Shown here: positions 25,568-34,171 of the stretch, piece by piece
Layout: each line of letters opens with the position of its first letter
How positions within the stretch are numbered: position 1 is the first letter of the stretch
Assembly: GCF_001989615.1 (NCBI RefSeq)
Contig: NZ_CP019067.1
Span: 2,480,001-2,544,000 of the forward strand
Origin: Halorientalis sp. IM1011
Lineage (GTDB): Archaea > Halobacteriota > Halobacteria > Halobacteriales > Haloarculaceae
DNA length: 64,000 nucleotides
Direction of reading: 5' to 3'
Program-made: the position numbers and the translations under genes
Notes under the pieces: generated by a model
What the model saw: the letters and a program-made list of their open reading frames with translations, nothing else
Database searches by the model: none
What the model was told of the DNA's origin: nothing

Positions 25568-25652
25568 GCGGGGATATACCACGAAGTCGGTGAAATGGCT
25601 ACTGCAACGTGAGAGCGAACGGAGAAAAGCGGGTCGCGACGGCGTCGCGGCC

Positions 25653-28600
25653 TCAGTAGTCGCCCCAGTCGCGGGTGTCCTTGGGACGGGTGGCCACGTC
25701 CTGCACGTTCAGCGGCTGGTCCGAGGACTCGATGGCCTCGAGGGCCGCCTCGGCGCTCTCGATGGTCGAGAAGTAGGTGATCGTCTCCTCGACACAGACC
25801 TCCAGGATCTCGCGGTTGCGCGAGACGACGAGGTCGATCTCGCCGTCGCGCAGGCGTGACTTGACTGCCTCGATGTCGGCGTCCTCCAGATCCTCCACGT
25901 CGAAGTGGTCCTCGAAGCCGATCACCGGCAGGTCGACGATGGCGTTGCCCTCGGTGGGAATCGGCTTGCCGACGGACATCTGGGCCTTCTGGTAGGCCTT
26001 GCCGAACGAGCCGGCAGTGCCCATGACCTCACCGGTCGATTTCATCTCCGGGCCCAGCCGCGGGTCGCTGCCCGGCAGGCGGTCGAAGGGCAGGACGACT
26101 TCCTTCACGGAGACCTGGTCGGGGATCTGCTCGTCCACGTCCAGTTCCTCCAGGCTCGCGCCGGCCATGACCTTCGCGGCGAGTTTGGCGATGGGCACGC
26201 CCGTCGCCTTCGAGACGAAGGGCACGGTACGGGAGGAGCGCGGGTTGGCCTCCAGCACGTACACCGTCTCGTCTTTGACGGCGAGCTGGACGTTGAGCAG
26301 GCCCACCGTATCGAGCGCCGTCGCGATGTCTTCGGTGACCTCGCGGACGCGTTCGAGGACGTCGTCCGACAGCGAGCGCGGTGGGATCATACAGGCGGAG
26401 TCGCCGGAGTGCACACCTGCAGTTTCGACGTGTTCCATGATGCCGCCGATGAGCACGTCGTCGCCGTCGGCGACGGCGTCCACGTCCAGTTCCACGGCGT
26501 CGGCGAGGAAGTCGTCGATGAGGATCGGCTTGTCCGGAGAGACGCGAACCGCCTCCTCGATGTAGGTCTCGAGGTCCTCGTCGTTGTAGACCACGTCCAT
26601 CGCGCGCCCACCCAGCACGTAGCTCGGGCGCACGAGGACGGGGTAGCCGATCGAGCGGGCGATCTCCAGGGCCTCCTGCTCGGAGGTCGCCGTACCACCC
26701 TCGGCCTGAGCGATGCCCAGATCGTCCATGAGCTGGTTGAAGCGGTCCCGATCCTCCGCGAGGTCCATCGCCTCGACGGCGGTGCCCATGATCTCACAGT
26801 CCAGGCCGCGGCGCTCGATCTCGGCTTCGAGCGGTTCGCCGATGTCGACGGAGGTCTGGCCGCCGAACTGGACCATCACGCCGTCGGCGTTGGTCGTCTC
26901 GATCACGTCGGCGACCTCCTCGGCGGTGATGGGCTCGAAAAAGAGGCCCTCGGAGGTGTCGTAGTCCGTCGAGACGGTCTCGGGGTTGTTGTTGACGACG
27001 TGGGCGTCGATGCCCATCGCCTCCAGCGCCTGGACGGCGTGGACCGAACAGTAGTCGAACTCGACGCCCTGCCCGATCCGGATGGGGCCGCCGCCGACCA
27101 CGACGACGCTCTCCATCTCGGTGTCGACCTGGACCTCGTTACGGCCCAGCCCCGAGAGCGGTTCCCGGGCGGAGTAGTAGTACGGCGTCGAGGCGGCGAA
27201 CTCGCCCGCGCAGGTGTCGACCTGCTTGAACGCGCGGTCCGGGGTCTCGGCGTCGACCTGCTCGACGGTGACGCTTCCACCATCGGCCTCGACCTCCTCG
27301 CTGTCGACCTGTTGTGCCTCGTCGCGGTCGGGGAGCCAGGAGGCGTGGGTGTCGTTGAACTCGCCGCCGGCGATGGCCGTTATCTCCTGATCGGTGAACC
27401 CTTCCTCGGCGGCGGCCGCGAAGTCGCCCGCCGCGGCCGCGGTGGCGGAATCGGCGATGCGCTTGTACCGTTCGAGGTACCACTCGCGGATCTCGGTGAG
27501 GGCGTTGACCTCCTCGACGGAGTAGCCGCGCTCGAACGCCTCGAAGATGGCGTAGGTGCGGTCGGGTGTCGGCCGCTCCAGATACTCTGATTCGAGTTCG
27601 TCGTCGCTCACGTCCGCCCAGTCGACGGCGGGGTCGTACTCGGAACTGCGGAGCGCCTTCAGCATCGACTCCTCGAAGGTCCGGCCGATGGCCATGGCCT
27701 CGCCGGTGGACTTCATGGCCGGCCCGAGCTCGAACTCCACGTCGCGGAACTTGTCTTTGGGCCACCGGGGCACCTTCGTCACGATGTAGTCGATGGCCGG
27801 CTCGAAAGCGGCGGTGGTCTGGCCCGTGATCTCGTTTTCGATCTCGTGGAGGCGCTTGCCCATCGCGACCTTGGCGGTGACGCGGGCGATGGGGTAGCCG
27901 GTCGCCTTCGAGGCCAGCGCCGAGGAGCGAGAGACGCGGGGGTTGACCTCGACGACGCGGTACTCGCCGCCAGGCGTGCCGTCGTCGTGCCAGGCGAACT
28001 GGATGTTACAGCCGCCCTGAATGCCGAGTTCGCGGATCACCTTGAGGGCCGTGTCGCGCATGTCCTGGTGGCCCTCGTCCGGGATGACCTGACTGGGGGT
28101 GACGACGATGGACTCGCCGGTGTGGATCCCCATCGGGTCGATGTTCTCCATGTTACAGATGATGATACAGGAGTCGTCGGCGTCCCGCATCACCTCGTAC
28201 TCCAGTTCGATCCAGCCGTCGATCGACTCGGTGATCATCACGCGATTGTCGCGTGAGAGACTGAGTCCCTTCCGGGTGGCCTCCTTCAGTTCGTCCATGT
28301 CGCCGATGACGCCCGACCCCTGGCCGCCCAGCGTGTAGGTGGTCCGCATGATGACCGGGAGGCCGCCGACGGCCTCGACGGCGTCCTCGACCTCGTCCAT
28401 GGACTCGATGGTCACCGACTCGGGGACGGGTTCGCCGATCGACTCCATTCGCTGGCGGAACTGGTCGCGGTCCTCCGTGGCGTAGATGGTGTCCAGCGGC
28501 GTGCCCATGACCTCCACGTCGTGTTCCTCGAGCACGCCCTCCTCGGCGAGTTCGGCCGTGACGTTCAGCCCGGTCTGGCCCCCGAGGCCGGCGATGACGC

Positions 28601-28853
28601 CGTCTGGCTGTTCCTTCCGGATGATCTCCGCGATGGCCTCGGTGTTGATCGGCTCGATGTACACCTTATCGGCCATCTCCGGATCGGTCATGATCGTCGC
28701 CGGGTTGGAGTTGACCAGCACGACCCGCGCCCCCTCCTCCTGGAGCGCGCGACAGGCCTGCGCACCGGAGTAGTCGAACTCCGCGGCCTGTCCGATCTTG
28801 ATCGGCCCACTCCCGATCAACAGAATCGTGCGGTCCTCTGATCCGTCTGTCAT
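25653..28853 (-). CDS. carB: Carbamoyl-phosphate synthase large subunit
   Basis: A 1066-residue enzyme that makes carbamoyl phosphate from bicarbonate, ammonia and two ATP. Both halves of the internal duplication are intact: each begins with a GSGPIKIGQAAEFDYSG/GGGPIRIGQGVEFDYCS loop, contains an ATP-grasp domain (RTTYTLGGQGSG and RPSYVLGGRAMD) and is followed by an allosteric MGS domain at about 925-1060. The TATA-like CTTATTA on the minus strand at about 28878-28884 is 27 bases before ATG 28853. It is separated from carA and inverted relative to it. Confidence 0.97.
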   Translation of the reverse strand: MTDGSEDRTILLIGSGPIKIGQAAEFDYSGAQACRALQEEGARVVLVNSNPATIMTDPEMADKVYIEPINTEAIAEIIRKEQPDGVIAGLGGQTGLNVTAELAEEGVLEEHDVEVMGTPLDTIYATEDRDQFRQRMESIGEPVPESVTIESMDEVEDAVEAVGGLPVIMRTTYTLGGQGSGVIGDMDELKEATRKGLSLSRDNRVMITESIDGWIELEYEVMRDADDSCIIICNMENIDPMGIHTGESIVVTPSQVIPDEGHQDMRDTALKVIRELGIQGGCNIQFAWHDDGTPGGEYRVVEVNPRVSRSSALASKATGYPIARVTAKVAMGKRLHEIENEITGQTTAAFEPAIDYIVTKVPRWPKDKFRDVEFELGPAMKSTGEAMAIGRTFEESMLKALRSSEYDPAVDWADVSDDELESEYLERPTPDRTYAIFEAFERGYSVEEVNALTEIREWYLERYKRIADSATAAAAGDFAAAAEEGFTDQEITAIAGGEFNDTHASWLPDRDEAQQVDSEEVEADGGSVTVEQVDAETPDRAFKQVDTCAGEFAASTPYYYSAREPLSGLGRNEVQVDTEMESVVVVGGGPIRIGQGVEFDYCSVHAVQALEAMGIDAHVVNNNPETVSTDYDTSEGLFFEPITAEEVADVIETTNADGVMVQFGGQTSVDIGEPLEAEIERRGLDCEIMGTAVEAMDLAEDRDRFNQLMDDLGIAQAEGGTATSEQEALEIARSIGYPVLVRPSYVLGGRAMDVVYNDEDLETYIEEAVRVSPDKPILIDDFLADAVELDVDAVADGDDVLIGGIMEHVETAGVHSGDSACMIPPRSLSDDVLERVREVTEDIATALDTVGLLNVQLAVKDETVYVLEANPRSSRTVPFVSKATGVPIAKLAAKVMAGASLEELDVDEQIPDQVSVKEVVLPFDRLPGSDPRLGPEMKSTGEVMGTAGSFGKAYQKAQMSVGKPIPTEGNAIVDLPVIGFEDHFDVEDLEDADIEAVKSRLRDGEIDLVVSRNREILEVCVEETITYFSTIESAEAALEAIESSDQPLNVQDVATRPKDTRDWGDY

Positions 28854-28895
28854 TGTCCGTTCCCAGTTCGCTCATCGTAATAAGCCCGGCGATAG

Positions 28896-28930
28896 ATTGC
28901 GAGCATCGTAACCGAATTTCGAAATTCGTA
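28896..28930. promoter_or_regulatory. Putative Lrp-family operator upstream of carB
   Basis: Bases 28896-28924 match the lrp-carA element at 22 of 29 positions (ATTGCGA-N3-TCGTAAC-N-G-N3-TTCGAAA). Overlapping it is a perfect 16-bp palindrome, CGAATTTCGAAATTCG (28913-28928). Two TACGA-type cores (minus strand) are 20 bases apart, about two helical turns. The element lies 42 bases from the carB start, just upstream of its TATA-like box. Confidence 0.6.
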
Positions 28931-28975
28931 TTGTGGCAGGTTCACACGGGACGGTCGTCACCGTGACCGGCGCGT

Positions 28976-29824
28976 TCAGTCCCGCCAGACGGCGAGGACA
29001 CGCACGCGCTCGCGGACCGACCCGTCGTGCTGGTCCGTGAACGCCCGGATTCGTTCGGCGGCGGTGACCGAGAACACGGCCAGCACGGTGCCGGCGACCA
29101 CGTCGGTCGCCCAGTGGATCCCCAGGTACATCGTCGAGATGGCGACGCTGGCGGCGCCGAAGACGGCGACGGGGAACCAGTAGGGGTAGGCGTCGCGGGT
29201 CCGGTACGCCATCAGCGCGACGGTCACCGACAGAGAGGTGTGCAACGAGGGGAAGACGTTGGTGTTGCGGTTGATCTCGCTGGTCAGCAACTGCGAGCGG
29301 GGCCAGTGGTGGTACAACAGCGGGTCGACCACGTCGGGCATGAAGTTGCGCGGGCCGTAGGCGATGAACGCGAGGTAACAGATCAGCCCGATCCCGTAGT
29401 TGAGGATGTACGCGATGGTCATCTCCCGCATCGGCCGCTGGTCGTCGAGCGTGAAGTACGCCACTAGCGGGAAGATCATCAGGAAGGCGTAGCCGTAGAC
29501 GTACACGTTCGAGAAGTAGGCTGTCAGAACCGGCGAGGCGATCGACTGGATCTGCGCGACGAGCTCGCCCTCGATGGCGTAGATCCGGTAGGTGATCTGG
29601 ACGCCGACCAGTTGCGAGAGGTCGCCGCTCACGTCCCGGATGAGGCTGTTCACCAGCAAAACGGCGGCCAGGACGGCCACGGCCGGTCCGGCCTCACGGA
29701 TACGTTCCCGGACGTTCTCGCGTGTCGCCCGGAGTCGGGCCGGCCCGACGAGGACCAGCGAGGCGACGACGAGCATCGCCCCGACGACCCCGAGCACTCG
29801 CGCGGAGAGTTCCAGCAGGCTCAC
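28976..29824 (-). CDS. PAP2-superfamily membrane phosphatase
   Basis: About 282 residues with six or more TM helices. The PAP2 active-site motifs FPSLHTS and GIHWATD are present with their histidines; the first KxxxxxxRP motif is not obvious, as in the inositol-phosphorylceramide-synthase-like branch. It likely removes phosphate from a lipid phosphate at the membrane surface. GTG 29824 (VSLLELSARV) is chosen because it follows the preceding gene's stop by four bases; a GTG at 29851 would overlap that gene by 23 bases. Confidence 0.85.
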   Translation of the reverse strand: MSLLELSARVLGVVGAMLVVASLVLVGPARLRATRENVRERIREAGPAVAVLAAVLLVNSLIRDVSGDLSQLVGVQITYRIYAIEGELVAQIQSIASPVLTAYFSNVYVYGYAFLMIFPLVAYFTLDDQRPMREMTIAYILNYGIGLICYLAFIAYGPRNFMPDVVDPLLYHHWPRSQLLTSEINRNTNVFPSLHTSLSVTVALMAYRTRDAYPYWFPVAVFGAASVAISTMYLGIHWATDVVAGTVLAVFSVTAAERIRAFTDQHDGSVRERVRVLAVWRD

Positions 29825-29828
29825 GGTA

Positions 29829-31616
29829 TCACCGTCCGACGAGGTTGCCACCCTCGTAGCGGTAGCCCGCCTCGCCCCAGGCCCGTCGGGCGCGTTCGGA
29901 CTCTATCTGTCCGTCCGATCCGAGGAAGGGGAGCAGCGGATGGTCGCCGTCCCACTCGAGGTCCGACGGGACCCAGTCCGTCCCGGCGAGCGGGCTCGCC
30001 GCGGGCGTCGCGTACCCGTCGAACACCTCGTCCGCGAGGTGTCCCCGGTCGATCAACTGCCCCAGAACCCGTCGGAACTGGTAGTTGTGCAGCGGCGTCC
30101 GTCGCGTATTGTACCCCAGGACGTAGTAGGAGTTCGACGGGCTAGTCAGTAACTTGAGCTCGTCGGCCCCGACGATCTGTTCCGCGCTGTCGACGCCGAT
30201 CCCGTTGACCGCGGCGTCGATGGTCCCGTCGGCGGCCGAGGAGACGACGATCCCGTCGGACACGTCGGCACGGACGACCAGCCGATCGAAGGGGAGCCCG
30301 CCGGCCATCGACTCCGGGAACTCCCCGGCGTCGGTCCGGTGGAGGAAGTGCTCGTCGAACCGACCCAAGACGAGTTCGACGCCCGAGGGCTGTTCTTCGA
30401 AGGCCACCGGCCCGCTCCCGACCGCGGGGACGTTGTTCGTGACCAGCGCCTCCGTCACCTCCCCGCCCACGTCGACGCCGCCGAGGGTCGCCGGCCGGCG
30501 GCGCTGTTGCCAGACGTGTTCGGGCAGGACCGGCACTGTGAGTGCGCGCCGGGCGACCTGCTCGGAGCAGTCCCCGAACGTGAACTCGACGGTTCGGAGG
30601 TCCGTGGCCCGCACGCTCTCGACCAGACTGGCCTGTCCGTGATACCGCGGGACGGGGACGAACGAGTCGCTGTCCGGCGTCGACGTGTCTCTGACGAACT
30701 CGTAGGTGAAGGCCACGTCGTCGGCGGTCAGCGGTTCGCCGTCGTGCCAGCGCTGGTTGGGCCGCAACCGGACCGTCGCCTGGAGCTCCCCGTCGCGGCG
30801 CTCGAACGACCAGCGGTCGGCCAGCCACGGCTCGATCCGGTCGCCGTCGTAGGCCCGCCCCAGCGGGTCGTACAGCAGGTTCGTCAGGATCGTGTTGTCG
30901 CGGTAGCGCACCGCCAGCGGATTGAGGTTCTGGATCTCCTGCCCGTAGGTCGTCCCGATCCGGAGGGTGCGAGGACTGGATTCGGCCTCGGGCGTCGCTT
31001 CCAGCGCCAGATACCCCATCGGCGAATCCAGATCCGCCCGCTCCCAGCCGGTGAACCTGTCGGTCCGAACCGCCCGGATCGTCTCCGGGAACCCGAGGAT
31101 GCTGAACGGCTGGGAGCGCGCGATCGTTCGCTGGAGCGTCGTCACCGCGTCCCGTCGTTCCTGTCCCGTCACGCGTCGCTGCCGCTGAAGCAGGTCGTCG
31201 ACCCGTGCGTTCGAGTAGCCGAAGGGGTTGCGCCAGCCCGGGGACTGCGCGCCCGTCGAGTGCAATAGCGAGTACAGGGCGTCGGGCTCCCGAGGCACAT
31301 CCGGCATCCGTCCGACGAACAGGTCGAACTGGTGGTTGACGAGGATCTGCCGGCGGAGTTCGTCCTCGGCTGTCGGGACGACCCGGGCGTCTACCCCCGC
31401 CGTCTGGAACCACTCCCCGACTGCCCGCGCCAGCCGAAGGGCGTACGGATCCGTATCCGCCGGGAGTGTCTTGATTCGGAGCGTCGTCTGGCCGCTGGCC
31501 CGCCAGCCCAGAAGCGACTGGAGGCGGTCGAGACAGCCGGCGCTCGCGCCGGCCACGCCCGTCGCGCCGCCGGCGAGGAGTTGCCGCCTGGTCACGCCAT
31601 CTCTGCCGGACGACAT
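29829..31616 (-). CDS. Tat-exported lipoprotein, SBP_bac_5-type binding protein with permuted halves
   Basis: 595 residues. A twin-arginine signal (TRRQLLAGG, Arg10-Arg11) and lipobox AGC (Cys28) mark a membrane-anchored lipoprotein. The fold is that of oligopeptide/dipeptide-binding proteins, but the order is swapped. Residues about 44-207 match the part that normally ends the family (TLRIKTLPADTDPYALRLA...GVDARVV...FDLFVGRM...GYSNARVDDLLQ). Residues 217 onward match its normal beginning (TLRIGTTYGQEIQNLNPLAV...IEPWLADRW...QRWHDGEPLTADDVAFTYEF). The protein then ends at ARRAWGEAGYRYEGG, where the C-lobe would usually continue. No permease or ATPase gene is near, so it may work alone or with a distant transporter. 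Confidence 0.88.
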   Translation of the reverse strand: MSSGRDGVTRRQLLAGGATGVAGASAGCLDRLQSLLGWRASGQTTLRIKTLPADTDPYALRLARAVGEWFQTAGVDARVVPTAEDELRRQILVNHQFDLFVGRMPDVPREPDALYSLLHSTGAQSPGWRNPFGYSNARVDDLLQRQRRVTGQERRDAVTTLQRTIARSQPFSILGFPETIRAVRTDRFTGWERADLDSPMGYLALEATPEAESSPRTLRIGTTYGQEIQNLNPLAVRYRDNTILTNLLYDPLGRAYDGDRIEPWLADRWSFERRDGELQATVRLRPNQRWHDGEPLTADDVAFTYEFVRDTSTPDSDSFVPVPRYHGQASLVESVRATDLRTVEFTFGDCSEQVARRALTVPVLPEHVWQQRRRPATLGGVDVGGEVTEALVTNNVPAVGSGPVAFEEQPSGVELVLGRFDEHFLHRTDAGEFPESMAGGLPFDRLVVRADVSDGIVVSSAADGTIDAAVNGIGVDSAEQIVGADELKLLTSPSNSYYVLGYNTRRTPLHNYQFRRVLGQLIDRGHLADEVFDGYATPAASPLAGTDWVPSDLEWDGDHPLLPFLGSDGQIESERARRAWGEAGYRYEGGNLVGR

Positions 31617-31810
31617 TGCGTTGTCGTTACGTTTAGCCGTCCCCGCTATATCCCTTATGTATTCTGGACCCCTCTGTTCGTGTTCCACCCAACGTGAGGA
31701 CTGGCAAGATTCACCTACCGATACCGCTACGAGTCGGAACACTGTCGCCGGCCGGCACCCGAACGACCCGGTACCGGACCCCGGACGCAGCCGAGCGGCG
31801 ACGCGCCCGT

Positions 31811-32038
31811 TCAGGAGCCGTCCTGGAAGCGGTACCGGTAGGGCCGGTCGCGGATGACCTCGACGTCGCCGGTTTCGGCGTGCCGTCCCAGTACCGTCGC
31901 GATCTGGTGCGCGCTGTCGAACTCCTCGCCGTGTTCGTCCAGCAGGTCCAGAATCTCCCGCGCCGTCAGTGGCTCGTCGGCGTCCGCCTCGTCGAGGACG
32001 GTGCGGATGCGTTCGAACCGACCCTGACGTAAGCGCAT
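31811..32038 (-). CDS. Small winged-helix-like protein
   Basis: About 75 residues (MRLRQGRFERIRTVLDEAD...LTAREILDLLDEHGEEFDSAHQIATVLGRHAETGDVEVIRDRPYRYRF). This is the pattern of a compact winged helix of the kind found in haloarchaeal DNA-binding or adaptor proteins. ATGs at 32038, 32044 and 32050 are all in frame; 32038 is preferred because the TATA-like ATTTAATG (minus strand, about 32064-32071) predicts a start near 32040. A 20-bp inverted repeat lies just upstream. It precedes the SBP lipoprotein gene on the same strand by about 195 bases. Confidence 0.7.
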   Translation of the reverse strand: MRLRQGRFERIRTVLDEADADEPLTAREILDLLDEHGEEFDSAHQIATVLGRHAETGDVEVIRDRPYRYRFQDGS

Positions 32039-32072
32039 ACACATACGCATGCCCTACTATCACATTAAATGT

Positions 32073-32092
32073 CGTCAGACGCCCGTCTGACG
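32073..32092. promoter_or_regulatory. Inverted repeat upstream of the winged-helix gene
   Basis: Perfect 9-bp arms CGTCAGACG/CGTCTGACG with a 2-bp spacer, directly upstream of the TATA-like ATTTAATG. A 20-bp dyad at this place is typical of an operator for a dimeric regulator, possibly the adjacent gene product; binding is inferred. Confidence 0.5.
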
Positions 32093-32274
32093 GCCGTTCG
32101 GCGAAAACCCCCGGACGGCACTTCCTCGTTCGTGTCGGCTCCCGTCATACGACCAGTGTCACCGCCGGAAGTGGTGGAGAATCAACAGATTCCCGACGGA
32201 CTGGGGGCGCGTCGGGTGCGACGAAGGGGGAGGGCGACGGGTAATTCCGTCTCCCGGGCGGTGCCGTTCAGGAT

Positions 32275-32808
32275 TCAGGCGGCCGTGTCGTGTTCGGACT
32301 CGAACTCGCGTTGCTCGCGGTAGATCTCGACGAACTCGCTCACGTCGAACTGGAGCATCTGTTCTTCGAACTCGGACATGGCGTCGTCGTCGCCGGCGTG
32401 GCTCATCGCGTGTTCCATCAACTCGACGAGCAACTCGACGACGACTTCGTGGAGTTCCCGCGAGTCGAAGTCGGTGACCCAGACGGCGCTGTAGCCCACG
32501 TCACCGTCGTCGGAGAGGTCGGCGCTCTCGACCCGACCGGGGAACTCCTCGATCACCATCCCCATCAGGTGGGCGGTGGTGAACTCGTCGAACTCGTCAG
32601 CGGGTTCGACCGTGGCGCGCAACACGTCCGCCAGCGACTCCGGGACGAACCGTCCCAGCGGGTGGACGTCCATCACGACTCCGTGTGCGTCGCCGCAGTC
32701 ACAGTCGAACTCCCGGACGCCCAGGTCGAGTTCCCGGGGGCTGAGCGTCTGGCCACAGGCCAACTCCAGGTCGTCGTCCTCGCCGCCCGGCACGCGCGGT
32801 TCTGCCAT
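32275..32808 (-). CDS. Haloarchaeal DUF5815-like protein
   Basis: A 177-residue acidic soluble protein. A C-D-C-G-D-A-H zinc-ribbon-like start (REFDCDCGDAHGVVMDVHPLGRFVPESLADVL) is followed by helical regions around FTTAHLMGMVIEEFPGRV and VVVELLVELMEHAMSHAGD. I associate this pattern with the uncharacterised haloarchaeal family DUF5815, from memory. The function is unknown. ATG 32808 is the natural start. Confidence 0.75.
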   Translation of the reverse strand: MAEPRVPGGEDDDLELACGQTLSPRELDLGVREFDCDCGDAHGVVMDVHPLGRFVPESLADVLRATVEPADEFDEFTTAHLMGMVIEEFPGRVESADLSDDGDVGYSAVWVTDFDSRELHEVVVELLVELMEHAMSHAGDDDAMSEFEEQMLQFDVSEFVEIYREQREFESEHDTAA

Positions 32809-32861
32809 CGCCGTCGCGTACGACTCGCGCCCGGTTAAACGCCGCGGGTCGACGACGCGGC

Positions 32862-33731
32862 TCAGTACCCGTCGCTCCGGCTCTCCGAGGTCTCCCAGTC
32901 GCCGTCGACACCCGTTCCGTCGCCTCCAGCCCCGTCGACGCCCGTCCCGGCATCGCCCGTCGGGCGGAGTTGCTGGTAGGCCCGCGTGGTCACCGCGATG
33001 CCGAACACGCCCACGACTGCGCCGATCACGGCGTTGACCAGTGTGCTCACCGTCCGACCGAGGAGTCCGGCGACCAGCCCGCCCAGGCCGCCGACAACCA
33101 TGCCGAGGACGGCGAGGATGAGCACGAGTGCGAACAGGTACCAGCGGTTCCCCTTCGCGACGTCCCAGCTCCGGCCGAGCGCCCCGATCGCGTTCTCGTC
33201 GTCCAGCGCCACCGCCTGCCGGACGAACACCAGCGAGACCACGAGGAACGCCCCCAGGACGAACCCGCCGATGATGAGGCCGATCAGCCCGACGACGAAC
33301 CCGACGGTGACGATCACGAACGTGACGATGCCAGCGAGGAACCCGTTCACGGTCGCCAGCGGCAGGCCGTCGGCGACTCCGTCGGGCAGCCGCTCCGGAT
33401 CGGCGGCAGCGAACACCCGAACCGCGACGATGCCGACCGCCTCGGCCACGAACGCCAGTGCCACGAACGCCACGGCCAGCAGCGTGGGCGAGAGCCCCAC
33501 TGCGAACGGCGACATGCCGACCTGGCTCCGGAACTCGTCCAGCGAGCCCGCTTCGGCCAGCTCCTGTCCGTACTCCTCGATCACGAACTCGGCCGCGAGC
33601 TCAGTCAGTGACTGTGCGACGACGACGTTGGCCACCCCGAGTACGAGGAACGCACCGACGAGATACGCGCCGGGTCGCGTGAGCAACCGGTCGAGACCGT
33701 CGCTGAGGGCCCGCTCGATGTCGAGGGACAT
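32862..33731 (-). CDS. Polytopic membrane protein, glycerophosphoryl-diesterase-membrane-domain-like
   Basis: A 289-residue protein with about six TM segments separated by short loops (AYLVGAFLVLGVANVVVA; LLAVAFVALAFVAEAVGIVAV; VNGFLAGIVTFVIVTVGFVVGLIGLIIGGFVLGAFLVVSLVFV; WYLFALVLILAVLGMVVGGLGGLVAGL; LVNAVIGAVVGVFGIAV). A conserved-looking QAVALDDENAIGALGRSW loop is typical of YciC/DUF7544-like membrane domains. The Gly/acid-rich C-tail is likely cytoplasmic. No catalytic motif is seen. Confidence 0.78.
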   Translation of the reverse strand: MSLDIERALSDGLDRLLTRPGAYLVGAFLVLGVANVVVAQSLTELAAEFVIEEYGQELAEAGSLDEFRSQVGMSPFAVGLSPTLLAVAFVALAFVAEAVGIVAVRVFAAADPERLPDGVADGLPLATVNGFLAGIVTFVIVTVGFVVGLIGLIIGGFVLGAFLVVSLVFVRQAVALDDENAIGALGRSWDVAKGNRWYLFALVLILAVLGMVVGGLGGLVAGLLGRTVSTLVNAVIGAVVGVFGIAVTTRAYQQLRPTGDAGTGVDGAGGDGTGVDGDWETSESRSDGY

Positions 33732-33824
33732 TCGGGAGAACGTGTGCTCCGATCGACCAAACCGTTTTGGGCGGACGGACCCGGACGATAGACGCCGTGG
33801 TCGTCGGCTCCGGCCCTGCCGTCA

Positions 33825-34112
33825 CTACCCACCGGCCTCCTCGTCCTCGCTCCCGGACTCGCTCTCCTCGGCTTCGGGTTCGTCGTCTTCGGCCTCGCCC
33901 GCTTCGTCCTCGGCGTCCAGTTCGACGTACTCGTCTGGGCTGCTCGCCGGTTCGTCGCCCGCGACCTCGACCTCGGCTTCGACCTCGATCTCCAGGCCGG
34001 GCGCGTCGAGTTCGGCCTCGAACTCCCGGGCGTCGCCGACCGCGACGTCGAGTTCCTGACTGTCGACCTCCACCTCTACCTCCACGTCGACCGTGACGTT
34101 GCTGTCGGTCAC
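33825..34112 (-). CDS. Small extremely acidic protein
   Basis: About 95 residues from GTG 34112. The first half alternates Val with Glu/Asp (VTVDVEVEVEVDSQELDVAVG, LEIEVEAEVEVAG), suggesting beta strands; the second half is an Asp/Glu/Ser tail ending EEAGG. Almost no basic residues are present. A CTTTTTC box about 27 bases upstream supports a leaderless GTG start. No family is recognised, and the frame could be fortuitous given the composition bias. Confidence 0.45.
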   Translation of the reverse strand: MTDSNVTVDVEVEVEVDSQELDVAVGDAREFEAELDAPGLEIEVEAEVEVAGDEPASSPDEYVELDAEDEAGEAEDDEPEAEESESGSEDEEAGG

Positions 34113-34171
34113 GGCTGTCGATACCACGCCGATCGAAAAAGTCGTACGGGCGAGAGCGAGGGTTGCCGGAT

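Noticed and set aside
25905-27590. 561-codon open frame opposite carB
   Set aside because: Shadow of carB caused by codon bias; product would be repetitive Val/Asp/Gly/Arg sequence.
29825-29851. Upstream GTG start for the PAP2-family gene
   Set aside because: It would overlap the preceding gene by 23 bases; the GTG at 29824 starts right at the first membrane helix.
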